Origin: Rossellomorea sp036867415
GTDB taxonomy: Bacteria; Bacillota; Bacilli; Bacillales; Bacillaceae_B
Assembly (NCBI RefSeq): GCF_036867415.1
Contig: NZ_JBAJHU010000001.1
Coordinates: 682,001 to 746,000 of the forward strand
Length of the DNA: 64,000 bases
Direction of reading: 5' to 3'
Within the stretch, counting starts at the first letter, position 1. Every line of letters begins with the position of its first letter. Under the pieces are notes generated by a model, which was not told the DNA's origin, ran no database searches, and saw only the letters and a program-made list of their open reading frames with translations. This document shows, piece after piece, positions 30,380 through 39,158 of the stretch. Position numbers and translations under genes: made by a program.

Positions 30380-32515
30380 ATGAAATGTCAAGTGTGTCAT
30401 CAAAATCAGGCAACGGTGGAAGTGTATAGACGTGTTAACAATCATAAAGCGCGAGTGCAGATGTGTTCAGATTGTTTTCAACAGCAACATTCTAAAATGC
30501 CTTCTGGCGTAAATGGCGGAATTCCTTTGGACGAATTGTTTAAAAACTTTAATATAAGCGGGCATCACCCTCAAGCATTCGGAGCAGAGCAGCATAGCCC
30601 GGTGACACAATCAGGAGGCAACGGCGGTAACGGTATTCTCGATCAATTCGGACGCAATATAACTCACGCAGCGAAGGCGGGTCTTATTGACCCCGTCATC
30701 GGAAGAGAGAAAGAAGTAGAGCGTGTGACTGAAATTCTGAACCGCCGCAACAAAAACAATCCGGTTCTGATCGGTGAGCCGGGAGTAGGCAAGACGGCAA
30801 TAGCTGAAGGACTGGCACTAAAGATTGTCGCAGAAGATGTACCATCCAAACTTCTAAACAAAGAAGTATACGTAATGGACGTTGCTTCATTGACGGCTGG
30901 TACTGGAGTCCGCGGTTCTTTTGAAGAACGGTTGAAAGCGATCATAAACGAACTGCAAAACCGTAAGAATGTCATGTTATTCATCGACGAGATCCACCAA
31001 TTAGTAGGTGCAGGTACTGCGGAAGGTTCCATGGATGCAGGAAATATCTTAAAACCTGCACTTGCCCGCGGCGAGCTCCAGATAATAGGAGCGACTACAC
31101 TGAAGGAATATCGTCAAATCGAAAAGGATGCAGCACTCGAACGCAGGTTCCAACCGGTGATGGTCAATGAACCTACTGCTGAACAGACAATAGAAATATT
31201 GAAAGGATTACGCGAAAAATATGAAAACTACCATCGTGTAATCTTTAACGATGAAACGATCGAGGCATGTGTGAAACTTTCTCACCGTTATATACAGGAC
31301 AGATTCTTACCGGATAAAGCAATCGATTTGATGGATGAAGCAGGATCGAAGATGAACCTGCGATCAGAGGGCAAAGATACTTCTGACGTTCAAAAGAAAT
31401 TAAATGAAATAAAAGCAATGAAAGAAAAAGCAACGGTGGAAGAACGCTATGAGGAAGCAGCTAAGCTTCGCGATGAAGAAGCTGAATTGGGGAGACAGCA
31501 TCAACATGGCACTTCACAAAAGTCTGTTGTCGAACCAGAAATGATTCAGGCAATCATTGAAACGAAGACCGGCATTCCTGTAGGGAAGCTTCAAAACGAT
31601 GACCGTAAGCGCATGAAAGAGCTGGAAACAAATCTTTCGAACAAAGTAATCGGTCAATCCGAAGCTGTGAAGAAGGTAGCGAAGGCAATCCGCCGGAGCC
31701 GTGCAGGATTAAAGGCAAAGCACCGCCCAATTGGGACATTCCTGTTCGTGGGTCCGACTGGTGTCGGAAAAACAGAACTAACAAAGACGCTGGCTGAAGA
31801 ATTATTCGGTTCAAAGGATCGTATGCTTCGATTGGATATGAGTGAATATATGGAGAAGCACTCTGTATCCAAACTGATCGGTTCTCCTCCAGGATATGTC
31901 GGATACGAAGAATCTGGACAGTTGACAGAGAAAGTACGAAGAAATCCTTATTCCATCATTCTGCTGGATGAAATTGAGAAAGCACATCCTGATGTACAGC
32001 ATATGTTCCTGCAAATCCTTGAAGATGGACGATTGACGGACAGTCAAGGAAGAACGGTAAGTTTCAAGGAGACGGTCATCATCATGACAAGTAATGCAGG
32101 AGTGACAAATAAGAAAGAAACGATTGTAGGCTTTGATACAGGCGGCACGGATGCAGTGAAGGAAACAACCATCCTGCAATCATTGGGAGCTTATTTCAAG
32201 CCTGAGTTCCTGAACCGCTTTGACAGTATCATCGAATTCCAGCCACTCGAAAATGAAGAGCTTCTTCAAATCCTTGATCTGATGCTAGCTGATCTCCAAG
32301 CTGATCTTAACGATCAAAAGATTGTTTTAACAGTTGAGAAAGAAGCAAAAGACAAGCTGGTTGAGTTAGGTTATCACCCTGAATTTGGAGCACGGCCGCT
32401 GCGCCGCGTGATCCAAGAGCAAGTTGAAGACAAAATGGCTGATTTACTTCTTGAAAAAGAAAATGTAAAAGAAGTCATCGTGTCGCTTGAAAATGATGAG
32501 TTAGCAATCAGGTAA
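30380..32515 (+). CDS. clpE: ATP-dependent Clp protease ATP-binding subunit ClpE
   Basis: A Hsp100 unfoldase that feeds ClpP and helps clear aggregates. The 711 residues start with the ClpE zinc finger (Cys 3, 6, 29 and 32: CQVC and CSDC). Then comes AAA+ module 1 (Walker A GEPGVGKT about residue 132, Walker B VMLFIDEIHQL) and a UVR-like coiled coil (VEERYEEAAKLRDEEAEL). AAA+ module 2 follows (GPTGVGKTELTK, SIILLDEIEKAHPDV) with the C-terminal D2-small domain (HPEFGARPLRRVI). No long N-terminal Clp-N domain, as expected for ClpE. AGGAGG precedes the ATG. Two CtsR operators lie in the promoter. Terminator shared with the converging HAD gene. Confidence 0.97.
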   Translation: MKCQVCHQNQATVEVYRRVNNHKARVQMCSDCFQQQHSKMPSGVNGGIPLDELFKNFNISGHHPQAFGAEQHSPVTQSGGNGGNGILDQFGRNITHAAKAGLIDPVIGREKEVERVTEILNRRNKNNPVLIGEPGVGKTAIAEGLALKIVAEDVPSKLLNKEVYVMDVASLTAGTGVRGSFEERLKAIINELQNRKNVMLFIDEIHQLVGAGTAEGSMDAGNILKPALARGELQIIGATTLKEYRQIEKDAALERRFQPVMVNEPTAEQTIEILKGLREKYENYHRVIFNDETIEACVKLSHRYIQDRFLPDKAIDLMDEAGSKMNLRSEGKDTSDVQKKLNEIKAMKEKATVEERYEEAAKLRDEEAELGRQHQHGTSQKSVVEPEMIQAIIETKTGIPVGKLQNDDRKRMKELETNLSNKVIGQSEAVKKVAKAIRRSRAGLKAKHRPIGTFLFVGPTGVGKTELTKTLAEELFGSKDRMLRLDMSEYMEKHSVSKLIGSPPGYVGYEESGQLTEKVRRNPYSIILLDEIEKAHPDVQHMFLQILEDGRLTDSQGRTVSFKETVIIMTSNAGVTNKKETIVGFDTGGTDAVKETTILQSLGAYFKPEFLNRFDSIIEFQPLENEELLQILDLMLADLQADLNDQKIVLTVEKEAKDKLVELGYHPEFGARPLRRVIQEQVEDKMADLLLEKENVKEVIVSLENDELAIR

Positions 32516-32559
32516 GAAAGGACAGTGCGTCTGCTTGCTGGGTACTCCTATATTGCGAC

Positions 32560-32600
32560 AAAAAGAACGTGGTCCCAAATGCGGGGACCACGTTCTTTTA
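32560..32600. terminator. Bidirectional terminator between clpE and the HAD phosphatase gene
   Basis: AAAAGAACGTGGTCCC/GGGACCACGTTCTTTT, a 16-bp perfect stem with T runs on both strands. Confidence 0.85.
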
Positions 32601-33350
32601 TTATTTGTATTCTTCAGAAGAAAGTACTCGATCGATCGCTTGAGCGACACCATGATCTGTGTGCAGACCAGTTACCCAATCCGCTGCCTTCTTTACTTTT
32701 TCCTGGGCATTTCCCATCGCCACTCCGAAACCGGATTCCCTGATCATGGCGATGTCATTCATACTGTCACCGACAGCCATTACTTCTTCCATCGACAGAT
32801 CGAGCCATTTGCACACCTTTACTAACGCCGCTGCTTTGTTGACACCGGCTGGATTGATTTCAATGTTAGTCGGACTGGAATTGGTGATTTCGAGTGCTTT
32901 ATTTTTCATCAATTCATCCATCACCACTTTGCGTACTTCGTCATCTTGAATATCGAATCCGAATTTCAGCCAGTTGTACGCATCGATTTCCTGATCAAAG
33001 GGATTATGGGTATTGAATAATCCCTGTGTTGTCGAAGACCAGAAATAGACATTATGTTCTTCCTTTAATGTCCAGAGAAGCTTCACGAGCTTTGTATCAA
33101 GTGGAGTAGTGTCCACCAGTTGGTATTCATGATCATAAATTTCCCCGCCATTTACAGTGATCAAATAAGAGGAACGGCCAAGTTCATCTGAAATATCCCT
33201 GCACTTACGAAGTGATCGTCCCGTACTCAGTACTACATGAATACCTTTTTCCTTGGCCCGCCGGATGGCCCTTTCATTTTCTGGAGAAACCTCGCCTTCG
33301 TGGTTGACAAGCGTCCCATCCATATCCAATGCGATTAATTTTATCGACAT
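32601..33350 (-). CDS. HAD-superfamily phosphatase, Cof type
   Basis: A 249-residue type IIB HAD hydrolase. It carries the nucleophile motif IALDMDGTLVNHEG at the very N-terminus, motif II VVLSTGRSL, a Lys in PAGVNKAAALVKVC, and motif IV VMAVGDSMNDIAMI. An alpha/beta cap lies between motifs II and III, as in Cof, YwtE and YkrA proteins that dephosphorylate sugar phosphates, FMN or PLP. ATG at 33350 is preferred to the in-frame GTG/ATG at 33359 and 33356, which sit almost on the GAGAGGA ribosome site; spacing to 33350 is 10 nt. Substrate unknown. Confidence 0.88.
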   Translation of the reverse strand: MSIKLIALDMDGTLVNHEGEVSPENERAIRRAKEKGIHVVLSTGRSLRKCRDISDELGRSSYLITVNGGEIYDHEYQLVDTTPLDTKLVKLLWTLKEEHNVYFWSSTTQGLFNTHNPFDQEIDAYNWLKFGFDIQDDEVRKVVMDELMKNKALEITNSSPTNIEINPAGVNKAAALVKVCKWLDLSMEEVMAVGDSMNDIAMIRESGFGVAMGNAQEKVKKAADWVTGLHTDHGVAQAIDRVLSSEEYK

Positions 33351-33502
33351 AAACATCACGTCCTCTCTTCTGTTGATCTTTAGTTTATTATAAAAGAGTA
33401 GAATATTGTAGGAAAGAGGCTTAGAGCCATATCTTTCAATCCTTATTACTATTTCATATAATCACGAAGACTAAACATATAAGATAGAAAGGAGTGCCAT
33501 TG

Positions 33503-33832
33503 TTGAAACGTTTTACTGAACGTGCAATAACCATCATCAAAGACATCCCGACTGGGAAAGTCATGACATACGGGCAGATTGCAGGCAGTGCAGGAAGTCC
33601 AAGGGGAGCAAGACAAGTAGTAAGGATTCTTCATTCCATGAGCAGAAAGCATCATCTCCCATGGCATAGGGTTATCAATAGCAAGGGTGAAATCGGCTTT
33701 CAAGATGAAGATCAATTCCTTTTGCAGAAAAAGCTGCTGGAAGAAGAAGGGGTGGTATTTAGCGGGAAAGACAGAATTGAGTTAAAGAAATATCAGCATA
33801 CTCCTGCCGTTCCTCTTGAAGAATATGAATAA
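33503..33832 (+). CDS. Alkyltransferase-like (ATL) DNA-binding protein, MGMT fold without active Cys
   Basis: A 109-residue protein with the DNA-binding domain of O6-alkylguanine-DNA alkyltransferase. GKVMTYGQIAGSAGSPRGARQVVRIL contains the helix-turn-helix with its Arg finger. The active-site motif reads PWHRVINSKGEIG, where methyltransferases have PCHRV: Trp replaces the alkyl-accepting Cys. Such ATL proteins bind O6-alkylguanine lesions and hand them to nucleotide excision repair. TTG at 33503 is chosen because AAAGGAG is 8 nt upstream; an upstream in-frame GTG overlaps that site. Single gene. Confidence 0.9.
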   Translation: MKRFTERAITIIKDIPTGKVMTYGQIAGSAGSPRGARQVVRILHSMSRKHHLPWHRVINSKGEIGFQDEDQFLLQKKLLEEEGVVFSGKDRIELKKYQHTPAVPLEEYE

Positions 33833-33920
33833 TGTGAATTATTTGAAGTAAAGCGTGAAATTATATACGTTAATACGGTATAATTTACCTATTATATTAA
33901 ATGTGAGGAAAGATACAGAT

Positions 33921-35015
33921 ATGATAAGTGATTTAGTAATAAACATATCGCTGATAATGTCGTTCACTTTCGTATGGCACCAACTCTTCAGGAAAAATAG
34001 GCTGACCATGGCATCACCGGTACCCATAAAAGTAATTGATGGCATTCTGGCCGGATTACTCGGGAATATACTCATGCACTACAGCATTGGTGTCAATGAT
34101 ATGACCATACTCGATTTAAGGCATATACCGGTTATTCTAGTGGCATTCTATGGCGGATTCCTGCCGACGATCATTTCGGCTGCAATCATCATTGCAGGAC
34201 GTTTCTTCATTGATGTGAACTTCTCTTCATATGTAGCGTTATTCATGATGCTTGCGATTGCTATCGGATCTGGAGTGATTGTACAATTCCTGAAAGCGGG
34301 TCCTTGGAAAAGGTGGACCGTGCTGCTTATCTATAGTCAAATGATCTTCTCGGCTGCCCTTTATATCGTGGTGGACAATTATTCCGAGGTGCTTGATTTT
34401 GCTTTATTTCACGTTCTCAGTACGCTAATCGGCGGATACTTGACGCTGTATTTTGTCGATTATATCAGGAACACGAGTGAGCGCTATTATAGGTATAAAG
34501 AAAATGCCCAAAGGGATGCATTGACCGGCCTGTATAATGTCCGTTCGTTTGACAGTCATTATAACCGGATGATCCAGGAGGCGATCGAGGAGAATGAAGC
34601 GTGTGCAATCTGTCTGATTGATGTCGATCATTTCAAACAAATAAATGATACGTACGGCCATACAGCTGGTGATGAAGTATTAAAGCAGCTTGCTGAATTA
34701 TTAAGCAGACTGACCAGGGCCGGTGACATTTTGTCACGGAATGGAGGAGAAGAATTTTCATTGCTCCTTCCATGCTGCACGGTGCACCAGGCAAAAGAAA
34801 TTGCCGGGCGTGTGAGAGAAGCTGTATATGAGTATGGATTTCTCCTGCCGGATCAGAATAGACTTCAGTTGTCTGTTTCCGTTGGTGTCTCAGCTTTTAT
34901 TCCGGGTACGGAAGAGAAAGAATCATTGTTCCAAGAAGCAGATGAAGCATTGTACAAAGCCAAGCAAAGCGGACGGAACATCGTGTGCACCAGCTGGGAG
35001 TGCTCTTATCGATAA
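33921..35015 (+). CDS. Diguanylate cyclase with 5TMR-LYT membrane sensor (DgcK-like)
   Basis: Makes cyclic di-GMP from two GTP. The 364 residues have an N-terminal membrane sensor of five to six helices (5TM-5TMR_LYT type; LDLRHIPVILVAFYGGFLPT is characteristic). A GGDEF domain follows with DALTGLYNVRSFD, LIDVDHFKQINDTYGHTAGDEVL and the active loop RNGGEEFSLLLP (GGEEF, an active variant). Length and layout match B. subtilis DgcK (YhcK). ATG at 33921 follows GAGGAAAG; an in-frame ATG at 33855 lies upstream in a poor context. No EAL domain or RxxD inhibitory site directly before GGEEF is apparent. The signal sensed is unknown. Confidence 0.9.
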   Translation: MISDLVINISLIMSFTFVWHQLFRKNRLTMASPVPIKVIDGILAGLLGNILMHYSIGVNDMTILDLRHIPVILVAFYGGFLPTIISAAIIIAGRFFIDVNFSSYVALFMMLAIAIGSGVIVQFLKAGPWKRWTVLLIYSQMIFSAALYIVVDNYSEVLDFALFHVLSTLIGGYLTLYFVDYIRNTSERYYRYKENAQRDALTGLYNVRSFDSHYNRMIQEAIEENEACAICLIDVDHFKQINDTYGHTAGDEVLKQLAELLSRLTRAGDILSRNGGEEFSLLLPCCTVHQAKEIAGRVREAVYEYGFLLPDQNRLQLSVSVGVSAFIPGTEEKESLFQEADEALYKAKQSGRNIVCTSWECSYR

Positions 35016-35053
35016 CAAAAGCGCAGCACCTCGGAGGGTGTAGCGCTTTTGTT
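35014..35053. terminator. Bidirectional terminator between the cyclase and AarF genes
   Basis: AACAAAAGCGC/GCGCTTTTGTT outer stem with inner CACC/GGGTG pairing. The T runs sit in the arms on both strands. Confidence 0.8.
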
Positions 35054-35056
35054 ATC

Positions 35057-36670
35057 CTAACGATTTTTTACTGTATTTAACCATCTTTTTTGTTTCAATC
35101 CGGTGACCGAATAACCGAGTAAACCAATCCCGGATAAGGCAGCGCTCCCTTGCCAAAGTACTTCCGATTCAAAATGGTAACCGAAGAAGATGCCGAACGT
35201 TCCGATAATGAAAAGTGTAAGTGCGTGTTTCTTATGATTTTCATACAATCTGAATTGAAAAACGTTTATATGATGTTCATCCCTTTGCTGGATCATTCTA
35301 TTGGGAACGTCGATAAGCTTACGGAATCTATGGATTCCTTGAAACAGCGGCTGTGATGCAATCCATTTGAGCAAGAGGTCCCATTTATTCCGATCTGAGT
35401 TTTTTACCCAATCTAGAAATGCGGGTTTCATAATGTCGAGAGTTTCCTTTCCCGGACACAATGTGTAGCTCAGCCCCTCGATCGTGGCAAACGAACGCCC
35501 GAGAAAAATGAAACGGGTCGGCACCTGGACAGGCAAGGATTTCATCATTTCGTTCATTTCTTTTTTCACAGCGATCAGATCCATTTGTTTGAACTGTTCC
35601 ATGTCGATGGACACAAATTCCTCGAGAAGCTGCTCTATACTTTGAAGGCTCGCTTTTGGTAATAGAAAACCTAATTGTGCAAGGGCCTCGGCTGCCTTTC
35701 GATAGTCCTTCAACAAGATGCCTTCCAGCAGTTGTTGAAAATAAACAGAATCACGTTTGGAGATTTCCCCTACCATCCCGAAGTCCAATAAAACGAAAGT
35801 TCCATCAGGCTGTATCAGGATGTTTCCGGCATGAGGATCTGCATGAAAGGTCCCGGCTTCAAGCCATTGAGGCAGGAACAGTCGGAATAATCTCTTTCCA
35901 AGCTTCTCACCTTCCAGTTCAAATCGAGCAATCTCTGAAGTGTCGTTAAGTCTGACGCCTTCCACCCATTCCATTACAAGTACTTTATCTGTACATAAAT
36001 CCGGATAAACATCTGGCACTTTAACACCTGGGTGATCTTTAAATCTTTCTTTGAAAGCGATTGCCGTATTCATTTCTTTATAAAAATCAAGCTCCTGCTC
36101 GATGACCTGCTTAAGTTCCTTATAGAGCATCTTAAAATTGATCAAGCCCTTGGGTATCGGAGCGAAATGCCTCACAAACCGGAGGATGATGGCAAGCGAT
36201 CTGAAATCGGTTTTCACTAAAACAGGAATTTCAGGACGCTGAACTTTCACCGCCACCTGTGTTCCATCGGTCAGCCGGGCCTTGTACACTTCCCCTATGG
36301 ATGCAGAGGCTACAGCTTCACGGTCCAGTGATAGCAATTTCATGCTGACAGGAGATTTCCACTCCGATTCGAGCACCTTCTCGATGTCTTCCCACGGAGA
36401 AGGTGGAACATGGTCTACCAGGTCTTTAATCTGATCGACAAAGCTTTTCGGCATCACGTCCTCACGTATGCTCATCAGTTGTCCAACCTTGATCAGGACA
36501 CCGTTCAATTCAAATAAAGTCTGCTTGAATTCCTTCCCGATTTTCTCCCACAATCTATCTTTTTCTGTATCCGATTTCCCTCTCAACTCATACCAATACG
36601 TTCTGAGGACGATCGAAACAGCCAGTGAAACAATCTTCCACATTCTCCAAAGCTTTCTCTGCGATTTCAT
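35057..36670 (-). CDS. AarF/UbiB (ABC1) family atypical kinase
   Basis: 537 residues with the ABC1 kinase-like core: the family-defining KVGQLMSIRED (KxGQ) helix, an Ala-rich loop with ASASIGEVYKA, VAVKVQRPEI (ATP-binding Lys), the catalytic ADPHAGNILI and metal-binding VLLDFGMVGE. Two C-terminal membrane helices follow (ALTLFIIGTFGIFFGY and ALSGIGLLGYSVTGL), as in bacterial UbiB. UbiB proteins support quinone-lipid metabolism by ATPase activity. In menaquinone-using Bacillaceae the exact role is open. No quinone genes lie nearby. Start ATG at 36670 follows a weak ribosome site. Confidence 0.9.
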   Translation of the reverse strand: MKSQRKLWRMWKIVSLAVSIVLRTYWYELRGKSDTEKDRLWEKIGKEFKQTLFELNGVLIKVGQLMSIREDVMPKSFVDQIKDLVDHVPPSPWEDIEKVLESEWKSPVSMKLLSLDREAVASASIGEVYKARLTDGTQVAVKVQRPEIPVLVKTDFRSLAIILRFVRHFAPIPKGLINFKMLYKELKQVIEQELDFYKEMNTAIAFKERFKDHPGVKVPDVYPDLCTDKVLVMEWVEGVRLNDTSEIARFELEGEKLGKRLFRLFLPQWLEAGTFHADPHAGNILIQPDGTFVLLDFGMVGEISKRDSVYFQQLLEGILLKDYRKAAEALAQLGFLLPKASLQSIEQLLEEFVSIDMEQFKQMDLIAVKKEMNEMMKSLPVQVPTRFIFLGRSFATIEGLSYTLCPGKETLDIMKPAFLDWVKNSDRNKWDLLLKWIASQPLFQGIHRFRKLIDVPNRMIQQRDEHHINVFQFRLYENHKKHALTLFIIGTFGIFFGYHFESEVLWQGSAALSGIGLLGYSVTGLKQKRWLNTVKNR

Positions 36671-36856
36671 ACACTCTACTCCCGTCAGGTAATTTCTATC
36701 TACTAAGTATCATGCTTCATTTCATTTCAAGTCTACTACATTTATCATTAGATTATCTGAAAATGACAAAAAGAGAAAGGTGAATTGTGGTAGAATTTAG
36801 GCGATGACTAGTTTTAAGTAGCCATGGAGGGTGAATAAAAGAGAAGGGGTGTATTC

Positions 36857-37180
36857 ATGTTCATAAAAATATATGAATATCATATCCAGCCTGATAAAGA
36901 ACAAGAACATTTAAATATCCAGCAAAAAGCCGGAGAGATTTACAGCCGGCATATAGACTCTCATTCACTTCACCTTAGAAGCAAGGAGAATCCTTCAAAG
37001 TGGATGGAAATCACACGGTATAGAGATGAAGATGAATATAAAAGGAGTATAGATTTGATTAATCAATGTGAAGAAATACAAGAATTATTTACAGAATTTC
37101 AGTCCCTGCTCACATCAGATAAAAATGGGATCAGGGAGGAAGATTTCGTAGTAGTGAAAGAGAGGAATACGATTTACTAG
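36857..37180 (+). CDS. Small ABM-like alpha/beta barrel protein (107 aa)
   Basis: The sequence opens FIKIYEYHIQPDKEQEHLNIQQKAGEI and continues with SKWMEITRYRDEDEYKRSIDLINQ. The pattern of two long strands around an amphipathic helix, with Trp-Met-Glu-Ile in the central strand, resembles antibiotic-biosynthesis-monooxygenase (dimeric ferredoxin-like) domains. Key residues are not clear, so enzymatic activity is not claimed. GAGAAGGGG lies about 8 nt before the ATG. The nucleotidyltransferase gene starts 12 nt after its stop, so the two are likely one transcript. Confidence 0.6.
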   Translation: MFIKIYEYHIQPDKEQEHLNIQQKAGEIYSRHIDSHSLHLRSKENPSKWMEITRYRDEDEYKRSIDLINQCEEIQELFTEFQSLLTSDKNGIREEDFVVVKERNTIY

Positions 37181-37192
37181 AGAAGGGGTTGA

Positions 37193-38032
37193 ATGGCTGT
37201 GAAATGCGAGACGAAACACGGAAAAAGAGACGCGAATTTGATCAGAGAACGGGAAAAATTAAAGGAAGCAATAAAAAGGGACTTGGTGAATGACGAAAAT
37301 GTTCTGGCAGTCTTTTATGGCGGATCGATGGCAAGGGGGAATCACGATCGCTTTTCAGATTTAGATCTGAGAATCGTCGTTAAAGAAGAAGTATATGAAA
37401 AGTATAGAATAAACAAGAAGGTACGTGCCAAGCTTTGGGGAGAGGTTTTATTTTATGAAGATTTCCCTTGGGCAAAACATACAGTCGCTCACTATAAAAG
37501 TTTCGTAAAGGTGGATGCTTTTTACTATAAAGAAGAAGATCTGGAACCTTCACATTATTTTAAAGAAGAAGCACATATTGAATACGATCCTTACCACATT
37601 GTCAGAAGTGTTTGGGAACAATCACAACCTCTTCAGTATGAAGTTTGTCACGGCGAATTCGAGATATGGAGAAGTAAATTTTTCGCCCATATGCATGAGG
37701 TGTACAGGAGGGTGCAAAGAGCCGAACTTTACTATGCACTTCATTCATTGGACATGATGCGTTGGACGATTGCAGCGGGATGGGAAATGGTGAATGGCAG
37801 GCAGCCAAATGCCCCAGGTGAGTGGTCGAAATATGAAGGAGATCGATCTCCATTTGATACGGGGAAGCAGAAGCTTTTGGCAGGCTGGGACGCATGCCAT
37901 AATCAAGAACAGATCTATGCAGTAATGAAGGATATTGTGCCGGAATTCAAACGGATACATAAATGTCTGTGTGAAAAGCTTGGTGAGGATGAGCGGTCTG
38001 ATTGGGTGGATGAGATCGTGGGGCTGGTGTAG
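37193..38032 (+). CDS. Nucleotidyltransferase-domain protein (aminoglycoside adenylyltransferase-like)
   Basis: 279 residues. The N-terminal pol-beta-like nucleotidyltransferase site reads FYGGSMARGNHDRFSDLDLR, giving the G[GS]-x9-D-x-D catalytic pattern. The C-terminal half is a helical domain with His/Trp-rich segments (HMHEVYRRVQRAELYYALHS). This two-domain layout resembles streptomycin/aminoglycoside 6-adenylyltransferases, but the substrate is not evident and many relatives have no known role in resistance. ATG at 37193 is only 4 nt from GAAGGGG; the in-frame GTG at 37199 has better spacing and is an alternative. Follows the ABM-like gene closely; terminator after the stop. Confidence 0.78.
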   Translation: MAVKCETKHGKRDANLIREREKLKEAIKRDLVNDENVLAVFYGGSMARGNHDRFSDLDLRIVVKEEVYEKYRINKKVRAKLWGEVLFYEDFPWAKHTVAHYKSFVKVDAFYYKEEDLEPSHYFKEEAHIEYDPYHIVRSVWEQSQPLQYEVCHGEFEIWRSKFFAHMHEVYRRVQRAELYYALHSLDMMRWTIAAGWEMVNGRQPNAPGEWSKYEGDRSPFDTGKQKLLAGWDACHNQEQIYAVMKDIVPEFKRIHKCLCEKLGEDERSDWVDEIVGLV

Positions 38033-38037
38033 ACATG

Positions 38038-38068
38038 ACCCCTTACTGAGCAGCTCAGTGAGGGGTTT
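38038..38068 (+). terminator. Terminator of the nucleotidyltransferase gene
   Basis: ACCCCTTACTGAG/CTCAGTGAGGGGT stem with one wobble pair and loop CAG, then TTT. Confidence 0.7.
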
Positions 38069-38176
38069 AGTGTGGATGTTGATGTTTTCATCGGGAGGTT
38101 TATGACAGCTTTATGAACTGTGCAAAATGTCTATTGCAGAAATTGGGGGTGAGGAGTATGTTATAGTGTAAGGTAA

Positions 38177-38260
38177 ATGTGAAACAATTCACAAACATCT
38201 ATCACCAATCAGCTGATAAACAAATTATTTTTTTGCATGTTATTGTGAAATATTTCACAA
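38177..38260 (+). promoter_or_regulatory. Two Rex-type operators upstream of the DoxX gene
   Basis: TTGTGAAATATTTCACAA (38243-38260) is a perfect 18-base palindrome identical to the redox repressor Rex consensus. A second copy, ATGTGAAACAATTCACAA (38177-38194), differs at few positions. The two centres are 66 nt apart and both precede the DoxX start by less than 110 nt. Rex releases such sites when NADH rises, for example under oxygen limitation. Confidence 0.8.
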
Positions 38261-38284
38261 TATATAACGAGGAGATGAACCATC

Positions 38285-38782
38285 ATGAAATGGTGGCATA
38301 ATGAAAAGGTTAGCGTAGTGTGGACAATGTTCAGAATTTGGCTGGGGATCAAGTGGATTGATGCAGGTTTGCATAAAGTCAATGATGGTTTTGACGCAAG
38401 CGGATTTCTGCAAGGGGCGGCAGCCAAGGCAGCAGGTGAGCATCCAGTGGTTCAAGGTTGGTATGCTGCGTTCTTAAATGGATTTGCAGTACCAAATGTC
38501 GAGCTATTCAATATCCTGATTCCTTGGGGAGAAGTTCTGATTGGTCTCGGATTAATCACTGGATTAATGACAGTGCCTGCATTACTTGCAGGAGCATTCA
38601 TGAATCTGAAATTCCTGATGGCAGGGACAGTAAGCACAAATCCAATTCTTCTAACAGTGGCAGTAATTCTTCTCTTCACTGGTAGGGGGGCATACTACCG
38701 GGGTGCAGATCAGTGGGTAATGCCATATTTGAGACAACATCTGTTGCATAAAGATGACAATAAGAAAGGAATCATTGTTTGA
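38285..38782 (+). CDS. DoxX-family membrane protein
   Basis: 165 residues with four hydrophobic segments and the DoxX/DoxD-type motif RIWLGIKWIDAGLHKV at the start, followed by PWGEVLIGLGLITGLMT and LTVAVILLFTGRGAYYRGADQW. Related proteins are subunits of thiosulfate:quinone oxidoreductase or partners in thiol and redox balance. In Bacillus the role is open. AACGAGGAG lies 8 nt before the ATG. The two Rex-type operators upstream tie expression to the NADH/NAD ratio, which fits a membrane redox role. Confidence 0.88.
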   Translation: MKWWHNEKVSVVWTMFRIWLGIKWIDAGLHKVNDGFDASGFLQGAAAKAAGEHPVVQGWYAAFLNGFAVPNVELFNILIPWGEVLIGLGLITGLMTVPALLAGAFMNLKFLMAGTVSTNPILLTVAVILLFTGRGAYYRGADQWVMPYLRQHLLHKDDNKKGIIV

Positions 38783-38863
38783 ATGGTGATTCCCCTGTTG
38801 AAAAGCGGGAGATTTCTTTATTTTGTTGGAAAAATAAGTTAATTAGCTAAATCATTAGAGAAA

Positions 38864-38966
38864 TCGACAAGAATGTGTATCGAAACGGCAAATTAAGTTC
38901 AAAATCGGCAAGATTATTATCAATCCGGCAAGAATAAGTTCACAGTCCGCAAAATTCCTTTCCAAT
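38864..38966. repeat. Five degenerate 20-21-base tandem repeats
   Basis: Units begin at 38864 (TCGACAAGAA), 38885 (ACGGCAAATT), 38905 (TCGGCAAGAT), 38925 (CCGGCAAGAA) and 38946 (TCCGCAAAAT). Several continue with a TAAGTTCA-like half. The 20-21-base period is two helical turns. They fill the gene-free stretch between the DoxX gene and yfhD (38783-39158), which otherwise holds only AT-rich sequence and a terminator for yfhD. Confidence 0.6.
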
Positions 38967-39084
38967 AGATGCTTACCGATTATCTTAATACTTTGAATGG
39001 AGCAATTCCTATGCAAAATTCATTACGAATAGTAAAAATAATGAGATATTTTAACTAACTTTCATCCTTTTCACTATTGATTCA

Positions 39085-39116
39085 AAATAATAAAGCCGCC
39101 CATGTAAAAGGCGGCT
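39085..39116 (-). terminator. Terminator of yfhD
   Basis: On the minus strand GCCGCC/GGCGGC stem followed by TTTATTATTTT. Confidence 0.75.
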
Positions 39117-39158
39117 CGTTCGAATTCCTCAGGTCCATTCCTCAACCGTGAGGGGCTG

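Noticed and set aside
38864..38966. CRISPR array
   Set aside because: Units are only 20-21 bases in total, degenerate, with no distinct spacers and no cas genes nearby.
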